Below the pieces are notes generated by a model. The model saw only the letters and a program-made list of their open reading frames with translations, did no database searches and was not told the DNA's origin. Below are positions 8,282 to 17,662 of a DNA stretch of 64,000 nt, one piece after another. The stretch's first letter is position 1, and every line of letters starts with the position of its first letter. A program made the position numbers and the translations under genes. Where the stretch lies: contig JAFWNC010000003.1 of the NCBI GenBank assembly GCA_017510525.1, forward strand, positions 62,001 to 126,000. Reading direction: 5' to 3'. This stretch comes from Clostridia bacterium (GTDB lineage: Bacteria; Bacillota; Clostridia; TANB77; CAG-508).

Positions 8282-9464
8282 TGTAAACAAAAAAGATAAC
8301 TTTTCAATGTCAGTTCTGCTTAATGGTTTAAATGAACTTCCATGTAATATGGAACACGACCTTAAAAATGGAATTATTACTGTTGAAAGCATTTCAGCTG
8401 AAAATGTTGACCAAGTTAGCAATTTAATAGATTCCAATTATGATGTTGAAAAGCTTGAAATTATCAATCAGACAGCTTTTGATGAAAAGGAAGAAACAAG
8501 TATTTCTAAATCATCAGAAAACAATGTTTTGCCGAATATTCCTAACTCTGGAAAAAAATATAGTGATTTTATTGAAGACAAATTAAGTTGGCTCTTTAAA
8601 GCATTAAATGGCGCAATAGCAAATACTGATGCAACAGAAAAAGACATTGCAGATATTCTTGATACTGCAACAAACTTATTCCAGATGAGATACTTTAATT
8701 CTAATAAGCTTAAAGCTAATATCGGCGATATCGTAACATGCAACTTTGGCGCAGGCCTTTCAGGAGAAATTTGCGGTAAATATGTTACAGGAGTTGTAAC
8801 TCATATCCTCGGATGGAATATGGTTTATGTTATCCCATTTACAAAAGCACTTTCAAAAACGATTACGCCATCCCCACATATTCCTTACAATTTTCCGGAA
8901 AATGGAACAGTAGATATGAATGGCATATTTTTAATAACCAAAGGCTGCTATATTCGTATTGAACGCATCAATTCTATAAAAGGAGTTGTTACACCGGAGT
9001 ATCTTAAAAAGCTTCAGTCTTTAATGGTTGAAAAACTAAACTTTGGCAAAAAATCAGCTACTAAAAAACTTTTAACTGATGAAGTTTCAAGTACAGAAAA
9101 GGTTGCACAGAAAAAGCGTGGCAAAGAAGAAATTGAACTTCTCAAGATTATCCAACCCGCACTCGAACAAATAGTTCCTGGTAATTCAATGGAAGAAATA
9201 TCTAACTTTACTAGTAATATAGGTCTGTTGTTAGGAGATGAAATAGAGAATAATGAGATAAAGTCTGCTTTCTTTAACGCACTTAGCATTCCAAAAATAA
9301 CAATGGAAAGCGTTACAGTAGGTTTTTCATATTCCAAAACAACACAAGATACACTTAGAAGAATATTTAAATTATGGTTATCCAAGAAAACTGATGACAT
9401 TGAATGTCACAGAATCTCGTTTACAACCATGCTAAAACTATTCAAAGAGTATTATTACAGATAA
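8262..9464 (+). CDS. MazF-fold paralogue lacking the catalytic arginine
   Basis: 400 residues, with AGGAGG nine bases before the ATG, which lies inside the end of the preceding gene. The layout repeats that gene: an N-terminal region opening with IFNVNK (compare LQFDVKK), a linker, a MazF-like domain at ~152-262 (GDIVTCNFG, YVIPFTKAL, IRIERINSIKGV), and a C-terminal helical region of ~130 residues. The HRPVVV segment of active MazF is here KYVTGVVT, so the catalytic arginine is absent, and the PTT segment is also changed. It is probably a duplicated copy that has lost nuclease activity and could bind its partner as an inhibitor or scaffold. No standard antitoxin gene is seen beside the pair. 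Confidence 0.6.
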   Translation: MKKMIFNVNKKDNFSMSVLLNGLNELPCNMEHDLKNGIITVESISAENVDQVSNLIDSNYDVEKLEIINQTAFDEKEETSISKSSENNVLPNIPNSGKKYSDFIEDKLSWLFKALNGAIANTDATEKDIADILDTATNLFQMRYFNSNKLKANIGDIVTCNFGAGLSGEICGKYVTGVVTHILGWNMVYVIPFTKALSKTITPSPHIPYNFPENGTVDMNGIFLITKGCYIRIERINSIKGVVTPEYLKKLQSLMVEKLNFGKKSATKKLLTDEVSSTEKVAQKKRGKEEIELLKIIQPALEQIVPGNSMEEISNFTSNIGLLLGDEIENNEIKSAFFNALSIPKITMESVTVGFSYSKTTQDTLRRIFKLWLSKKTDDIECHRISFTTMLKLFKEYYYR

Positions 9465-9474
9465 TTGACATTTT

Positions 9475-9502
9475 AAAGGCAGGAGAGATATCTCCTGCCT
9501 TT
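9475..9502 (+). terminator. Terminator of the MazF-like cassette
   Basis: AAAGGCAGGAGA, a GATA loop, and the exact complement, followed by a T-rich stretch. It ends the plus-strand transcript 11 bases after the stop. Confidence 0.9.
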
Positions 9503-9578
9503 ACTTTATATAATAGAAAATTTCTGATTTTATATACAACTTTTGCCCTATCCGTTACAAATTACATGTTGCAAGTAT

Positions 9579-9604
9579 CGTAGAGGAGAACTAGAGTTCT
9601 CCAT
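9579..9604. repeat. Small palindromic repeat, family A (copy 3)
   Basis: CGTAGAGGAGAACT then AGAGTTCTCC. A second small hairpin (GTGGCGAAGCCAC) follows at once. It lies between the MazF-like cassette and the pilin-like gene. Confidence 0.8.
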
Positions 9605-9629
9605 GTGGCGAAGCCACTTTTTTATATCA

Positions 9630-10109
9630 TTATTCTCTTACTTCAGAAATTGAATGAACTCTATTTCCCTTATACATAACACCTTCAACTGAATAAACAT
9701 CACCAGTCTTAAAATTAATAATATAATCCCCCTCAATATCTTTTAATTTCAGCTGACTCTCAAGCTTTTCATTAGTAAAATACCTATAATCACTATCATT
9801 TGAATTACTAATTTTTAAAGTACTAAAAACAGTTGAAACATTATCATATTTTGAACTTAAACTATCACCATAAGTAGCAGTAGTTGAACCTAATCCTAAC
9901 TCATTGCTAAGAACACTATCAACCTCTGCTCTTTTTTTCAATGACTTAACCTTTTCTTCAACAGTCTCAACCCTTTTTACAAAAGCCGTAACTTGCATTT
10001 CCCTATAGGTTGAGATTCCAGTATAGGTAGCAACAGTCGCTAAAATTGCAATTACAATTACCATTATAACCAATGCAACTAAAGTTACACCATTTTCATT
10101 TTTCATCAT
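9630..10109 (-). CDS. Type IV pilin-like protein
   Basis: About 159 residues. The N-terminus reads MMKNENG followed by VTLVALVIMVIVIAIL, a class III (prepilin peptidase) signal: a short basic leader, glycine, then a long hydrophobic helix. The usual phenylalanine and glutamate at +1 and +5 are replaced by valine and alanine. The rest is a soluble domain with no recognised fold. AGAGG fits the ATG at 10109 better than the one at 10115. No pilus ATPase, platform or peptidase gene is nearby, so it may be a pseudopilin encoded apart from its machinery. It is 20 bases downstream of the cyclophilin gene and may be cotranscribed. Confidence 0.65.
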   Translation of the reverse strand: MMKNENGVTLVALVIMVIVIAILATVATYTGISTYREMQVTAFVKRVETVEEKVKSLKKRAEVDSVLSNELGLGSTTATYGDSLSSKYDNVSTVFSTLKISNSNDSDYRYFTNEKLESQLKLKDIEGDYIINFKTGDVYSVEGVMYKGNRVHSISEVRE

Positions 10110-10129
10110 TTGCATTCCTCTTTTCCTAA

Positions 10130-11032
10130 TTAATTATTAGATAAGAACATCTTGAAAATACTATCAAAATCAAAAACATTAATAGTATCTGGTTTATCAT
10201 ATTCAACACCTTTTTTATCTACTTTTATGCTTTTTATAACTGGTTGAGTAACAGGAACTTCTTTTCCATTTTCATCTTTCTTAGTCTCAGTTTCAGAAAT
10301 CTTGTCAACAACATCCATTCCATTTATAACCTTACCAAAAGCAGTATATGTACCATTATAAGAAGTATCACTATCAGTCATAATAAAAAAACCAGAAGTA
10401 GCTGAATCATTCATATTATCAATTAACATATTTATTATAGATTCATAATCATAAGAACTATCTTGTTGAGCCATTTTTCTCATAGTTAAAATCTCAGCTT
10501 GATAATCATTAACATCAACTCTAGCCATTGAAACAATACCTCTAGAATGATTTAATCTATTTTTATCATTACCACTATCTATAAATTCACCTTTAATAGC
10601 ATATGAACTATCTTCTTCATCTTCACCAAGCTCTTTTATATCGCTTAACTTTGGTCCAACAATATATTTTTCTTCTTTAGTTTCTCCATCAGTAGATTCA
10701 ACTGTAGCATCTACTTCAGCAGATGTATCCTCTTCAGGAACTTCTGTTAAATCATAACCACCTTCAATATAAGAATCACCTATCTCACTAAAAGTTTTTC
10801 CATCATAAAAACCACTTTCAGCAAGCGCTATAAAATTATTTACAGTATTAGGAGCAATATCAGGATATAATTCCATTTCAATAGTACCATAACCTTCAAT
10901 TTCCATTGTAACAACAGGATTTTTCTTTTTATTAATTACAGAAGTATTTAAATAACTAAAACTCAATACTCCCAAAATCCCAACTAAAATTAAAACAATA
11001 ACAATAAGTAAAATTTTCTTAAACTTGTCCAC
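10130..11032 (-). CDS. Membrane-anchored cyclophilin-type peptidyl-prolyl isomerase
   Basis: 300 residues starting with GTG behind GAGAGG. One transmembrane anchor (about residues 7-27) precedes a cyclophilin domain outside the membrane: TIEMELYPDIAPNTVNNFIALAESGFYDG, then RGIVSMAR and SGFFIMTDS, then AFGKVINGMDVVDKI. An acidic insertion of about 80 residues separates the first and second motifs. The enzyme would assist folding of exported proteins. It lies between radA and the pilin-like gene on the same strand with short gaps. Confidence 0.85.
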   Translation of the reverse strand: MDKFKKILLIVIVLILVGILGVLSFSYLNTSVINKKKNPVVTMEIEGYGTIEMELYPDIAPNTVNNFIALAESGFYDGKTFSEIGDSYIEGGYDLTEVPEEDTSAEVDATVESTDGETKEEKYIVGPKLSDIKELGEDEEDSSYAIKGEFIDSGNDKNRLNHSRGIVSMARVDVNDYQAEILTMRKMAQQDSSYDYESIINMLIDNMNDSATSGFFIMTDSDTSYNGTYTAFGKVINGMDVVDKISETETKKDENGKEVPVTQPVIKSIKVDKKGVEYDKPDTINVFDFDSIFKMFLSNN

Positions 11033-11054
11033 TTTTTTATCCTCTCTTTCCTAA

Positions 11055-12414
11055 TCACAATCCTAAGCTTTTCATCGCATCACGGATATTACTTACGCCT
11101 ATTATATCTAATTTAAACTTTTCTTTCAATACTTTTTTATTACTTTCTGGAATAATACATTTTTTGAATCCCATTTTTTCAACTTCTTTAATTCTCTTTT
11201 CAATCATATTAACACTTCTAACCTCTCCAGTTAATCCAACTTCACCTATTGCAACAACATCCTGACTAATAGGTTTACTTTTATAGCTAGAAGCTGAAGC
11301 TAAAATAACACCAAGATCTATAGCAGGTTCATTAACTTTCATTCCACCAACAATATTTAAATAAACATCCTGATTTCCTAAATTAACACCACCAATTTTT
11401 TCTAAAACAGCAATAAGAAGAGTAACCCTATTATAATCAACACCATTTGCTGTTCTTCTAGGAAGTCCAAAAACAGTTTGTGAAGTAAGAGCTTGGACCT
11501 CTACCAAAATAGGTCTAGTACCCTCCAAACTAGCAACAATAACTGAACCAGGAGTATTCTCATTTCTTTCTGTTAATAATACAGACGAAGGATTTGAAAT
11601 CTCAACCAGTCCCTCATTTCTCATCTCAAACATTCCAATCTCATTAGTTGAACCAAAACGATTTTTTACACCTCTTAAAATTCTATAAGAAAAATACCTT
11701 TCTCCCTCTAAATACAAAACAGTATCAACCATATGTTCTAAAACTCTAGGGCCAGCAATATTTCCATCTTTAGTAACATGTCCAATAATTATTGTAGTAA
11801 TTCCCTTTGATTTACACATCTTCATAATCCTAGCTGTGATTTCTCTTACCTGACTAACACTTCCAGGCGCAGAAGAAATATCTTCAGAATACATAGTTTG
11901 AATAGAATCAATAATAACCAATTTAGGATTCATCGAATCAATTTTTGACTCAATAGCATTTACATCAGTCTCACCTAAAAACATGATATCATCATTAGTA
12001 ATTCCTAATCTATCAGCCCTAATTTTAATCTGTTCTCCAGACTCCTCTCCAGAAACATAAAGAACCTCTCCATCTCCTTTAATTTTATCACAAAGCTGAA
12101 GAATCAAAGTAGATTTACCAATACCAGGCTCTCCGCCTAAAAGAACCAAAGAACCCTTAACAAATCCACCGTCCAAGAACTCTATCAAGTTCATCAAAAC
12201 CAGATTTAATTCTATTGATCTCTGTCTTAGAAATTTTATTTAATGAAACAGCCTCTTGAACTTTCTTAACCTTAGAAACACCGCTTCCCTTATCTTTAAC
12301 AACTTTCTCCTCAACAAAAGTATTCCATTCATTACAAGCTGGACACTTTCCAAGCCACTTAGGAGACTCATATCCACAACTATTACAAAAAAATACAGTA
12401 CTAGACTTAGCCAT
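11055..12414 (-). CDS. radA: DNA repair protein RadA, with a +1 frameshift at CGG
   Basis: RadA processes recombination intermediates. The N-terminal part (MAKSSTVFFCNSCGYESPKW, with a four-cysteine zinc finger) is open from 12414 and reaches DELDRVLG, then CGG and a stop three codons later. The rest, in the +1 frame, continues directly with GGFVKGSLVLLGGEPGIGKST (Walker A), KNRFGSTNE and the Lon-like C-terminal domain. Skipping the C of CGG at 12171-12169 restores the family's GGG stretch and gives 452 residues, the normal RadA length. No other lesion is seen. I treat it as a functional gene read by recoding. A sequencing error or pseudogene is possible for this gene alone but unlikely given five identical cases in the window. 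Confidence 0.85.
12169..12171 (-). other. Putative CGG +1 recoding site in radA
   Basis: The context is GGA C GGT GGA. Zero frame gives Arg-Trp-Ile-Cys-stop; the +1 frame gives the conserved glycines just before the Walker A region. Confidence 0.75.
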
Positions 12415-12500
12415 AAAAAAACTCCTTTTTTAAAACTAACCATACTGTATCACAAAAACATACGTTTGTAAATATCTTTATAAAATTTTTTAATTACCTT

Positions 12501-12524
12501 GTGGGCGGGCATGGAAACCCGCCC
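12501..12524. repeat. Palindromic repeat, family B-like
   Basis: GGGCGGGCATGGAAACCCGCCC lies between radA and the GH15 gene. It has the same GC-rich hairpin style as family B, with a different loop. Confidence 0.6.
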
Positions 12525-12535
12525 AATTTAATCTC

Positions 12536-14431
12536 TTACACTAACCCCAAATCAGCCAACCTCTTAAGAACAATAATAAACATCGCATGAGACCAAGTTA
12601 GTCCAATAACCCAAGCAGGAGTAAACGTTTCATTGTTTACTTGCTCACCTAAAAATCCATGAACAGAACATGACTTAGCAACAAATTCAAAACACTCCCT
12701 AGCCTTCTTTCTCTCACCAGAATCCAAATAATAGTTAGCCATCCATAAATTAGCAATAGGCCAAGGATTATAACCATTCATATATGTATCACCCTCATAT
12801 CTGATGTATCCACCAGTATAAGTTCTAATAGTCATATTCATTCTTTCAATAGTATTAACAACCTTCTTCTCCTTAGGAGAAAGAACACTAAAAGGAGTAA
12901 CCGCACCTAAGATACTAATGTCAATCCTATTATCATCAATATTTCTAACAAAGCTCTTTTTATTCTCATTATAGAAAGTTTTTAAAACATAAGACTTAAG
13001 CTCTCTTAATCTATTATCTAAAACCTTTTCCATTTTTGAAATTGCTTCTAATTTTAATCTGTTATTTACAAAAAACTCTTTAACCTCGCTATAAATCTTA
13101 AGCATTGCAGCATAAGCACCATAAATAGAGGAAATAGAATATAATGAAATACCTTCATACTCCTCCCATAAATCATAGCTTTTCTGCATTAAAAACTTTT
13201 CTTCAAGAATATCTTTTACATATTTTTCTATAAAATCTATAGCATTTTCACACATCTTCAAACAATCTTTTAAAAACTTCTTATCACCAAATTTTTCAAA
13301 ATGCTTATAAACACCATAAACAACACTAGCAGTCTCATCAATCTGATATCCCCAAGAAGGAGCAAGCATTCCATCAGTATAAAAACGCTGTTCCCACATA
13401 CCATTTTTACTCTGAGTCATTTTACAAAAAGACTTATAAAACTTCTCTGTCTCTTTCTCCATACCAATCTCATCAAAAGCCTCAGTTATGAAAGCAGCAT
13501 CACGAGCCCAACAATAAGAATATCTACCACATTTCGTCTTTTCCTCATCAACCTCAACGCCAGCAGAAATACCACCAGTATTCTCATTTATAAGTAAAGG
13601 AAATAATAAGATACTTCTATAATAGATTTGTTCAACAACCTCATTAACATCCCTATCCTTTATCTGAATCTTATCATGATTTTTTAAATATCTTCTCCAA
13701 TACTTCTTACAATCATCAAGTTCTTTCTTATAATCAATTTTTCTAAATCTCTCAATCTCATTATCAAGTTCAGAAAGTAAAGATTTTTCCTTATTATTAT
13801 TAATATAAACAAATAACTCAAAAACCTTTTCTTCTCCTGGTTTTAAAACTCCAACATTATATTCAATACTAGAATCAGAAGACATACCAACATAATCCTT
13901 ATCACCAATAACGCCATCCATAATAGTACTTGCAGCATTATTAATCTGGCAACTATCAATCTTCTCTTTAGCAAAAATACAAGCAGTATAATCATGATTA
14001 TATTGATATAAACAATCATTTTTAAAAAGTCCACAAGTATCATTATTGATATTTGTAAGTAACTTAGAATAAACCAAGAAATTAATATTTAAATCAATAT
14101 TACTCTTATTGATAAACTTAAACTTTCTAACAAGCAAATCATCTTTAACCAAACAAAAATCAGTTTGAACAACCTTCAAATTAAAATAACTATTAAAAAC
14201 CTCAGTCATCAAAATATTAGTATTCTCAACATAATACTGTTTAAAAGAATTATTAATATCATTATGCAAATACACCATAGCAGAATCATTAATCTTTACC
14301 CCAGTATGAAAAAACTCAAAAAACTGCTTATAATCAGGAGCCTCATTAAAAAGCCTCAAAAGCTCACCATTCTTACTAAAACTAACAGTCATATTTCTAT
14401 TACCAATAATAGCATCATTTAAATACTTCAT
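12536..14431 (-). CDS. GH15 family glycoside hydrolase (glucoamylase/trehalase-like)
   Basis: 631 residues. The N-terminal third is beta-rich. The C-terminal (alpha/alpha)6 catalytic domain carries RYSYCWARDAAFI, DETASVVYGVY, DLWEEYEG, NPWPIANLWMA and GEQVNNETFTPAWVIGLTWSHA. These match GH15 glucoamylase or dextranase-like enzymes, with glutamates in the last two regions as likely acid and base. There is no signal peptide, so it probably acts on intracellular alpha-glucans or trehalose-type sugars. I use the ATG at 14431 rather than the GTG at 14434. The exact substrate cannot be told. Confidence 0.8.
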   Translation of the reverse strand: MKYLNDAIIGNRNMTVSFSKNGELLRLFNEAPDYKQFFEFFHTGVKINDSAMVYLHNDINNSFKQYYVENTNILMTEVFNSYFNLKVVQTDFCLVKDDLLVRKFKFINKSNIDLNINFLVYSKLLTNINNDTCGLFKNDCLYQYNHDYTACIFAKEKIDSCQINNAASTIMDGVIGDKDYVGMSSDSSIEYNVGVLKPGEEKVFELFVYINNNKEKSLLSELDNEIERFRKIDYKKELDDCKKYWRRYLKNHDKIQIKDRDVNEVVEQIYYRSILLFPLLINENTGGISAGVEVDEEKTKCGRYSYCWARDAAFITEAFDEIGMEKETEKFYKSFCKMTQSKNGMWEQRFYTDGMLAPSWGYQIDETASVVYGVYKHFEKFGDKKFLKDCLKMCENAIDFIEKYVKDILEEKFLMQKSYDLWEEYEGISLYSISSIYGAYAAMLKIYSEVKEFFVNNRLKLEAISKMEKVLDNRLRELKSYVLKTFYNENKKSFVRNIDDNRIDISILGAVTPFSVLSPKEKKVVNTIERMNMTIRTYTGGYIRYEGDTYMNGYNPWPIANLWMANYYLDSGERKKARECFEFVAKSCSVHGFLGEQVNNETFTPAWVIGLTWSHAMFIIVLKRLADLGLV

Positions 14432-14502
14432 CACAAAAATCTCCCATTCTAATTGTGTTTATATGTAAACATAAATCTTATAAACAATTATTTATATATT
14501 TT

Positions 14503-16920
14503 TTATCTAGATACATCACAATCTTTTTCTTTATTTTGAATAACTTTATCAACTTCACTATTTTTAGAAAATCTTCCATTTTTATATAAATACTTAATTA
14601 TCCTATCTCTTGATTTATTAAATATTCCCAACTCATCTGTATATTCTTCTCCGTTTTTTATTTTAGAATATGGTGATGGAAATATTAATCCTTTTATATA
14701 GGTCGTAAATTTACTAGTATCTATTGCACCTCTATTATTAGAAAACATATGCTCTATCCTATTGATTGATGGATATCTTACTACTGCCAAATTATCAACA
14801 TAAATATTCTTTTCAAAAAGTAATTCAAGTGCAGCTTGTAATGTAACTCCTGTTAAAACATTATCATCAGAAAGGATATTTAATCCTTTCTCATAATTAC
14901 GTTTACTTTCAATTCTTAAATCTTGTTTTATTAAACTATCAAAAAATTCATCTGAATGCATCTCATTATAATTATCCTTTTTTATCAATAATGCAGAAGT
15001 ATCCAAATCACATATTTTTTTTGATAATATATTCTTTGCTAAAAGTGGCAATTCCATTCCACCATATAATAATCCAGAAAAATTTATTTCTCTATCTAAA
15101 AAGTCATACCTTTCATTTCTCAAATTTTGTATACTTAAATTCATTGTTATATAGTTTTCAATATAATTATCAATTTCCCTATACGTCCTAAAACATCTTT
15201 TATTTAATTGTAAATCTTCTTTTGATAAAATCTCTCCTACTATCTGTGGATACTTCTCTAGAATACTTCCTAAAATATTTTTTATAGCTTCAATACATTG
15301 ATCTATTTTTTCAGTACTAAAACATATTTTTTCCATTTGATCATATGTTAAATTACATAAATTAAACCAATCTTTTATCTTATTATTTTTCATGTATGTA
15401 TCTAAAGACAACAATACATGACTATCAGGATATTCGGAAACAATAGAAGCATTTAGATTTATAAGAGCAACATTTCTTATATTATCTAATACCCCTAATA
15501 ACAGTTTTAAATCCGCCGTATTATCCTTAATTTTATAATTATTTAATATTAAATATGCTTTCTTAAAAAAATCTGCATAATTAATGTACCATGTCATAAT
15601 AAGATTGTTGTCTGGCTCTTTTTTGGTTTTGTTAGCCAAAAAATAATAATATGTATCTGATCCTCTTAACAACTTTGAAGTATCCGTATCTAAAGAATAC
15701 TTATATCTACCATTTTCATTTTCACTAAACAATTGTTTTAATTCATTATTATCATCTATTAAGTTCCATTCCCAATCATCAAATACTATTGCACCTGATT
15801 TTTTATCAAAAATATCTTCAAATCCGTCACTTATGTTAAACACATCGTTTATAATAGAATTGTATTTATTTATTATTTCTCTTTTTCCTTTTTTGATTTT
15901 TTTCTCAGAAATTGATAATTGTCGAGTATATCTTTGCTTATCAGGTTTCTTTAAACAAATTGTTGGAAATAGTTTTGAATTCTTTAACAAGTATTCAGTT
16001 GCCTCTATTCCCTTTAATAAATTCCCATTCTCATCACAAACAGGATAGCAATTATTAATATCATGCGAACATTTATCAACAGAATAACCTTGACAACAAT
16101 TCAACATTGAATAATCATTGCCATTTTCATTTCCTTGATCACCAATTCTAAGCATTGAATTTTCAGGTATACCTAAAAAACGTTCTACAGCTTTTATTGC
16201 TTCAGATTTGTCTCCAATCCCAATTTGAAATACATCTTTTTCCCTGTATTTACCTGTTGTATAACAAATCTGTGAGCTTGGATTTCTCTTTTTCTGTGAC
16301 TCAATATAATATTCAATAAATTTTTCTATCTTATTCAAATCATTTCTATCTTCAACTATTAATCTAAAACTCATAAGTCTATTATTTAGTGTTGGAAACA
16401 CAGATTCACTATAACTTACATTTGAATTTCCATTAAAAAAGCTCATCAAATGTTCTTTAGCCTTAATAATCTCATCTAAATCATTTTCATCAATCAATAA
16501 TCTATATTGATCCAAAATCTTACTGCTATCAATATGTTCTTTTTCAATTTCAGATGTATAAAATAGAATTTCGCCATCATTAGTAACAGCAATAATATTC
16601 TTAACTAATTCCTTATTTAGCTTTTTTTCTAGTATCAGTCTATTAGAAATCTTATTATAAAAATCTTTTAAGCCACTCTCACCCCTTCCAGTTATTAAAA
16701 CAATTGGAATATGTTTGTTTAAAATATTGTATAATGTTGTTATAATTTGGTCATTAGGATCTTCTATATTTTCTAAAGTTCCATCTATACCTAAACATAC
16801 AGCATTATATCGTTTACTTACTTTTGCTTTCAACTGTTTTATAACTGTTCTAGTATTTTCATCATTTATATCTATTTCTTTTTCCTTTAGAACATTTTCG
16901 GCATATTTTGATAAATTCAT
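14503..16920 (-). CDS. HAD-like domain fused to a phosphoribosyltransferase-like domain
   Basis: 805 residues with ATG behind GGAGAG. Residues ~35-290 resemble a Cof/TPP-type HAD phosphatase: GIDGTLENI (motif I), ITGRGES (motif II), DKSEAI and RIGDQGNENGND (motif IV). In motif I the nucleophilic first Asp of DxD is replaced by glycine, so phosphatase activity is doubtful. The middle (~330-640) is unrecognised and helical. Residues ~690-750 hold LSDDNVLTGVTLQAA, which resembles the PRPP-binding loop of type I phosphoribosyltransferases. It lies 47 bases downstream of a NADAR gene and forms a two-gene operon with it. Both families are linked by published genome analyses to NAD and ADP-ribose metabolism and to stress or conflict systems. 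The joint function here is inferred. Confidence 0.6.
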   Translation of the reverse strand: MNLSKYAENVLKEKEIDINDENTRTVIKQLKAKVSKRYNAVCLGIDGTLENIEDPNDQIITTLYNILNKHIPIVLITGRGESGLKDFYNKISNRLILEKKLNKELVKNIIAVTNDGEILFYTSEIEKEHIDSSKILDQYRLLIDENDLDEIIKAKEHLMSFFNGNSNVSYSESVFPTLNNRLMSFRLIVEDRNDLNKIEKFIEYYIESQKKRNPSSQICYTTGKYREKDVFQIGIGDKSEAIKAVERFLGIPENSMLRIGDQGNENGNDYSMLNCCQGYSVDKCSHDINNCYPVCDENGNLLKGIEATEYLLKNSKLFPTICLKKPDKQRYTRQLSISEKKIKKGKREIINKYNSIINDVFNISDGFEDIFDKKSGAIVFDDWEWNLIDDNNELKQLFSENENGRYKYSLDTDTSKLLRGSDTYYYFLANKTKKEPDNNLIMTWYINYADFFKKAYLILNNYKIKDNTADLKLLLGVLDNIRNVALINLNASIVSEYPDSHVLLSLDTYMKNNKIKDWFNLCNLTYDQMEKICFSTEKIDQCIEAIKNILGSILEKYPQIVGEILSKEDLQLNKRCFRTYREIDNYIENYITMNLSIQNLRNERYDFLDREINFSGLLYGGMELPLLAKNILSKKICDLDTSALLIKKDNYNEMHSDEFFDSLIKQDLRIESKRNYEKGLNILSDDNVLTGVTLQAALELLFEKNIYVDNLAVVRYPSINRIEHMFSNNRGAIDTSKFTTYIKGLIFPSPYSKIKNGEEYTDELGIFNKSRDRIIKYLYKNGRFSKNSEVDKVIQNKEKDCDVSR

Positions 16921-16967
16921 TATTTCTCTCCAATATCAAACACTATTTACACTATTTTAAATTAATA

Positions 16968-17462
16968 CTAATACTGTTGTTTCCTAATTTCATCACGAAG
17001 CTTCATCCATAGTTTTCCTAAGTTATTCTCACCATTTCTATCTTTTCCCCATCCCCAGAAACTATCTTTTGGAGAGTCTTCAACAATGATATAATCTTTA
17101 GTTTCAAGTAACTTTTTTTTAACATAAGGATTTTGCTGTATTTTAGCTCTTAATAATTCCTCCATTACAGATACTTTTATATTATCCCAATCCTTTTGTC
17201 TTTTATCTTTATTTATATAAGCTATCTTTTGTGCTTCATGTGCAGAATATGAATTTTTTATTTTTATTGCAACTTCAGGACAACTTTCTACAAAACCTAA
17301 AGTCTGATAAGCTTCTTCAACAGAAGAATATAATACACCCTTGTATAATACTTTAAAAGAACTAAAATTATCTAAACAATAAAACTCCCTTGGATAAAAT
17401 CCAATTATATCATTCATTTTTTCACTTAACCATGTATCTCTATATTGATCTAACTTTATCAT
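16968..17462 (-). CDS. NADAR/YbiA-like N-glycosidase domain protein
   Basis: 164 residues, a single NADAR domain: FYCLDNFSSF, YSSVEEAYQT, the WDNIKVSVMEELLRAK helix, QNPYVKKKLL, and IVEDSPKDSFWGWG with NNLGKLWMKLR at the end. The family cleaves N-glycosidic bonds in ADP-ribose-like, riboflavin-intermediate or ADP-ribosylated DNA substrates. Some members act as antitoxins to DarT-type enzymes. GGAG precedes the ATG. It is upstream of, and presumably cotranscribed with, the HAD-PRTase fusion. No DarT gene is visible here. Confidence 0.85.
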   Translation of the reverse strand: MIKLDQYRDTWLSEKMNDIIGFYPREFYCLDNFSSFKVLYKGVLYSSVEEAYQTLGFVESCPEVAIKIKNSYSAHEAQKIAYINKDKRQKDWDNIKVSVMEELLRAKIQQNPYVKKKLLETKDYIIVEDSPKDSFWGWGKDRNGENNLGKLWMKLRDEIRKQQY

Positions 17463-17530
17463 CTTATTTCTCCTAATTTTTTTATTTATATTTTAGCATA
17501 TAGCATTTAACATATCAATCAAAAAATAAA

Positions 17531-17640
17531 AGGTTAGATATTACTTTTTTCATAGCAATTGAGGGGGCACACTAGAATCTGTTTAAGCGTTAGCATATTA
17601 CAGATTGTTGCATGGGGAACGAAAAAATCATATCTAACCA
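17531..17640. repeat. MITE-like element with terminal inverted repeats
   Basis: About 110 bases ending in GGTTAGATAT and ATATCTAACC. The inverted similarity extends inward through a T-rich stretch to GCAA/TTGC. Inside, AATCTGT and ACAGATT form another stem. A one-ended copy is at 20979. It fills most of the gap between the NADAR gene and the nuclease gene. Confidence 0.65.
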
Positions 17641-17662
17641 TTTTTCCTAGCTACCATTTTTA

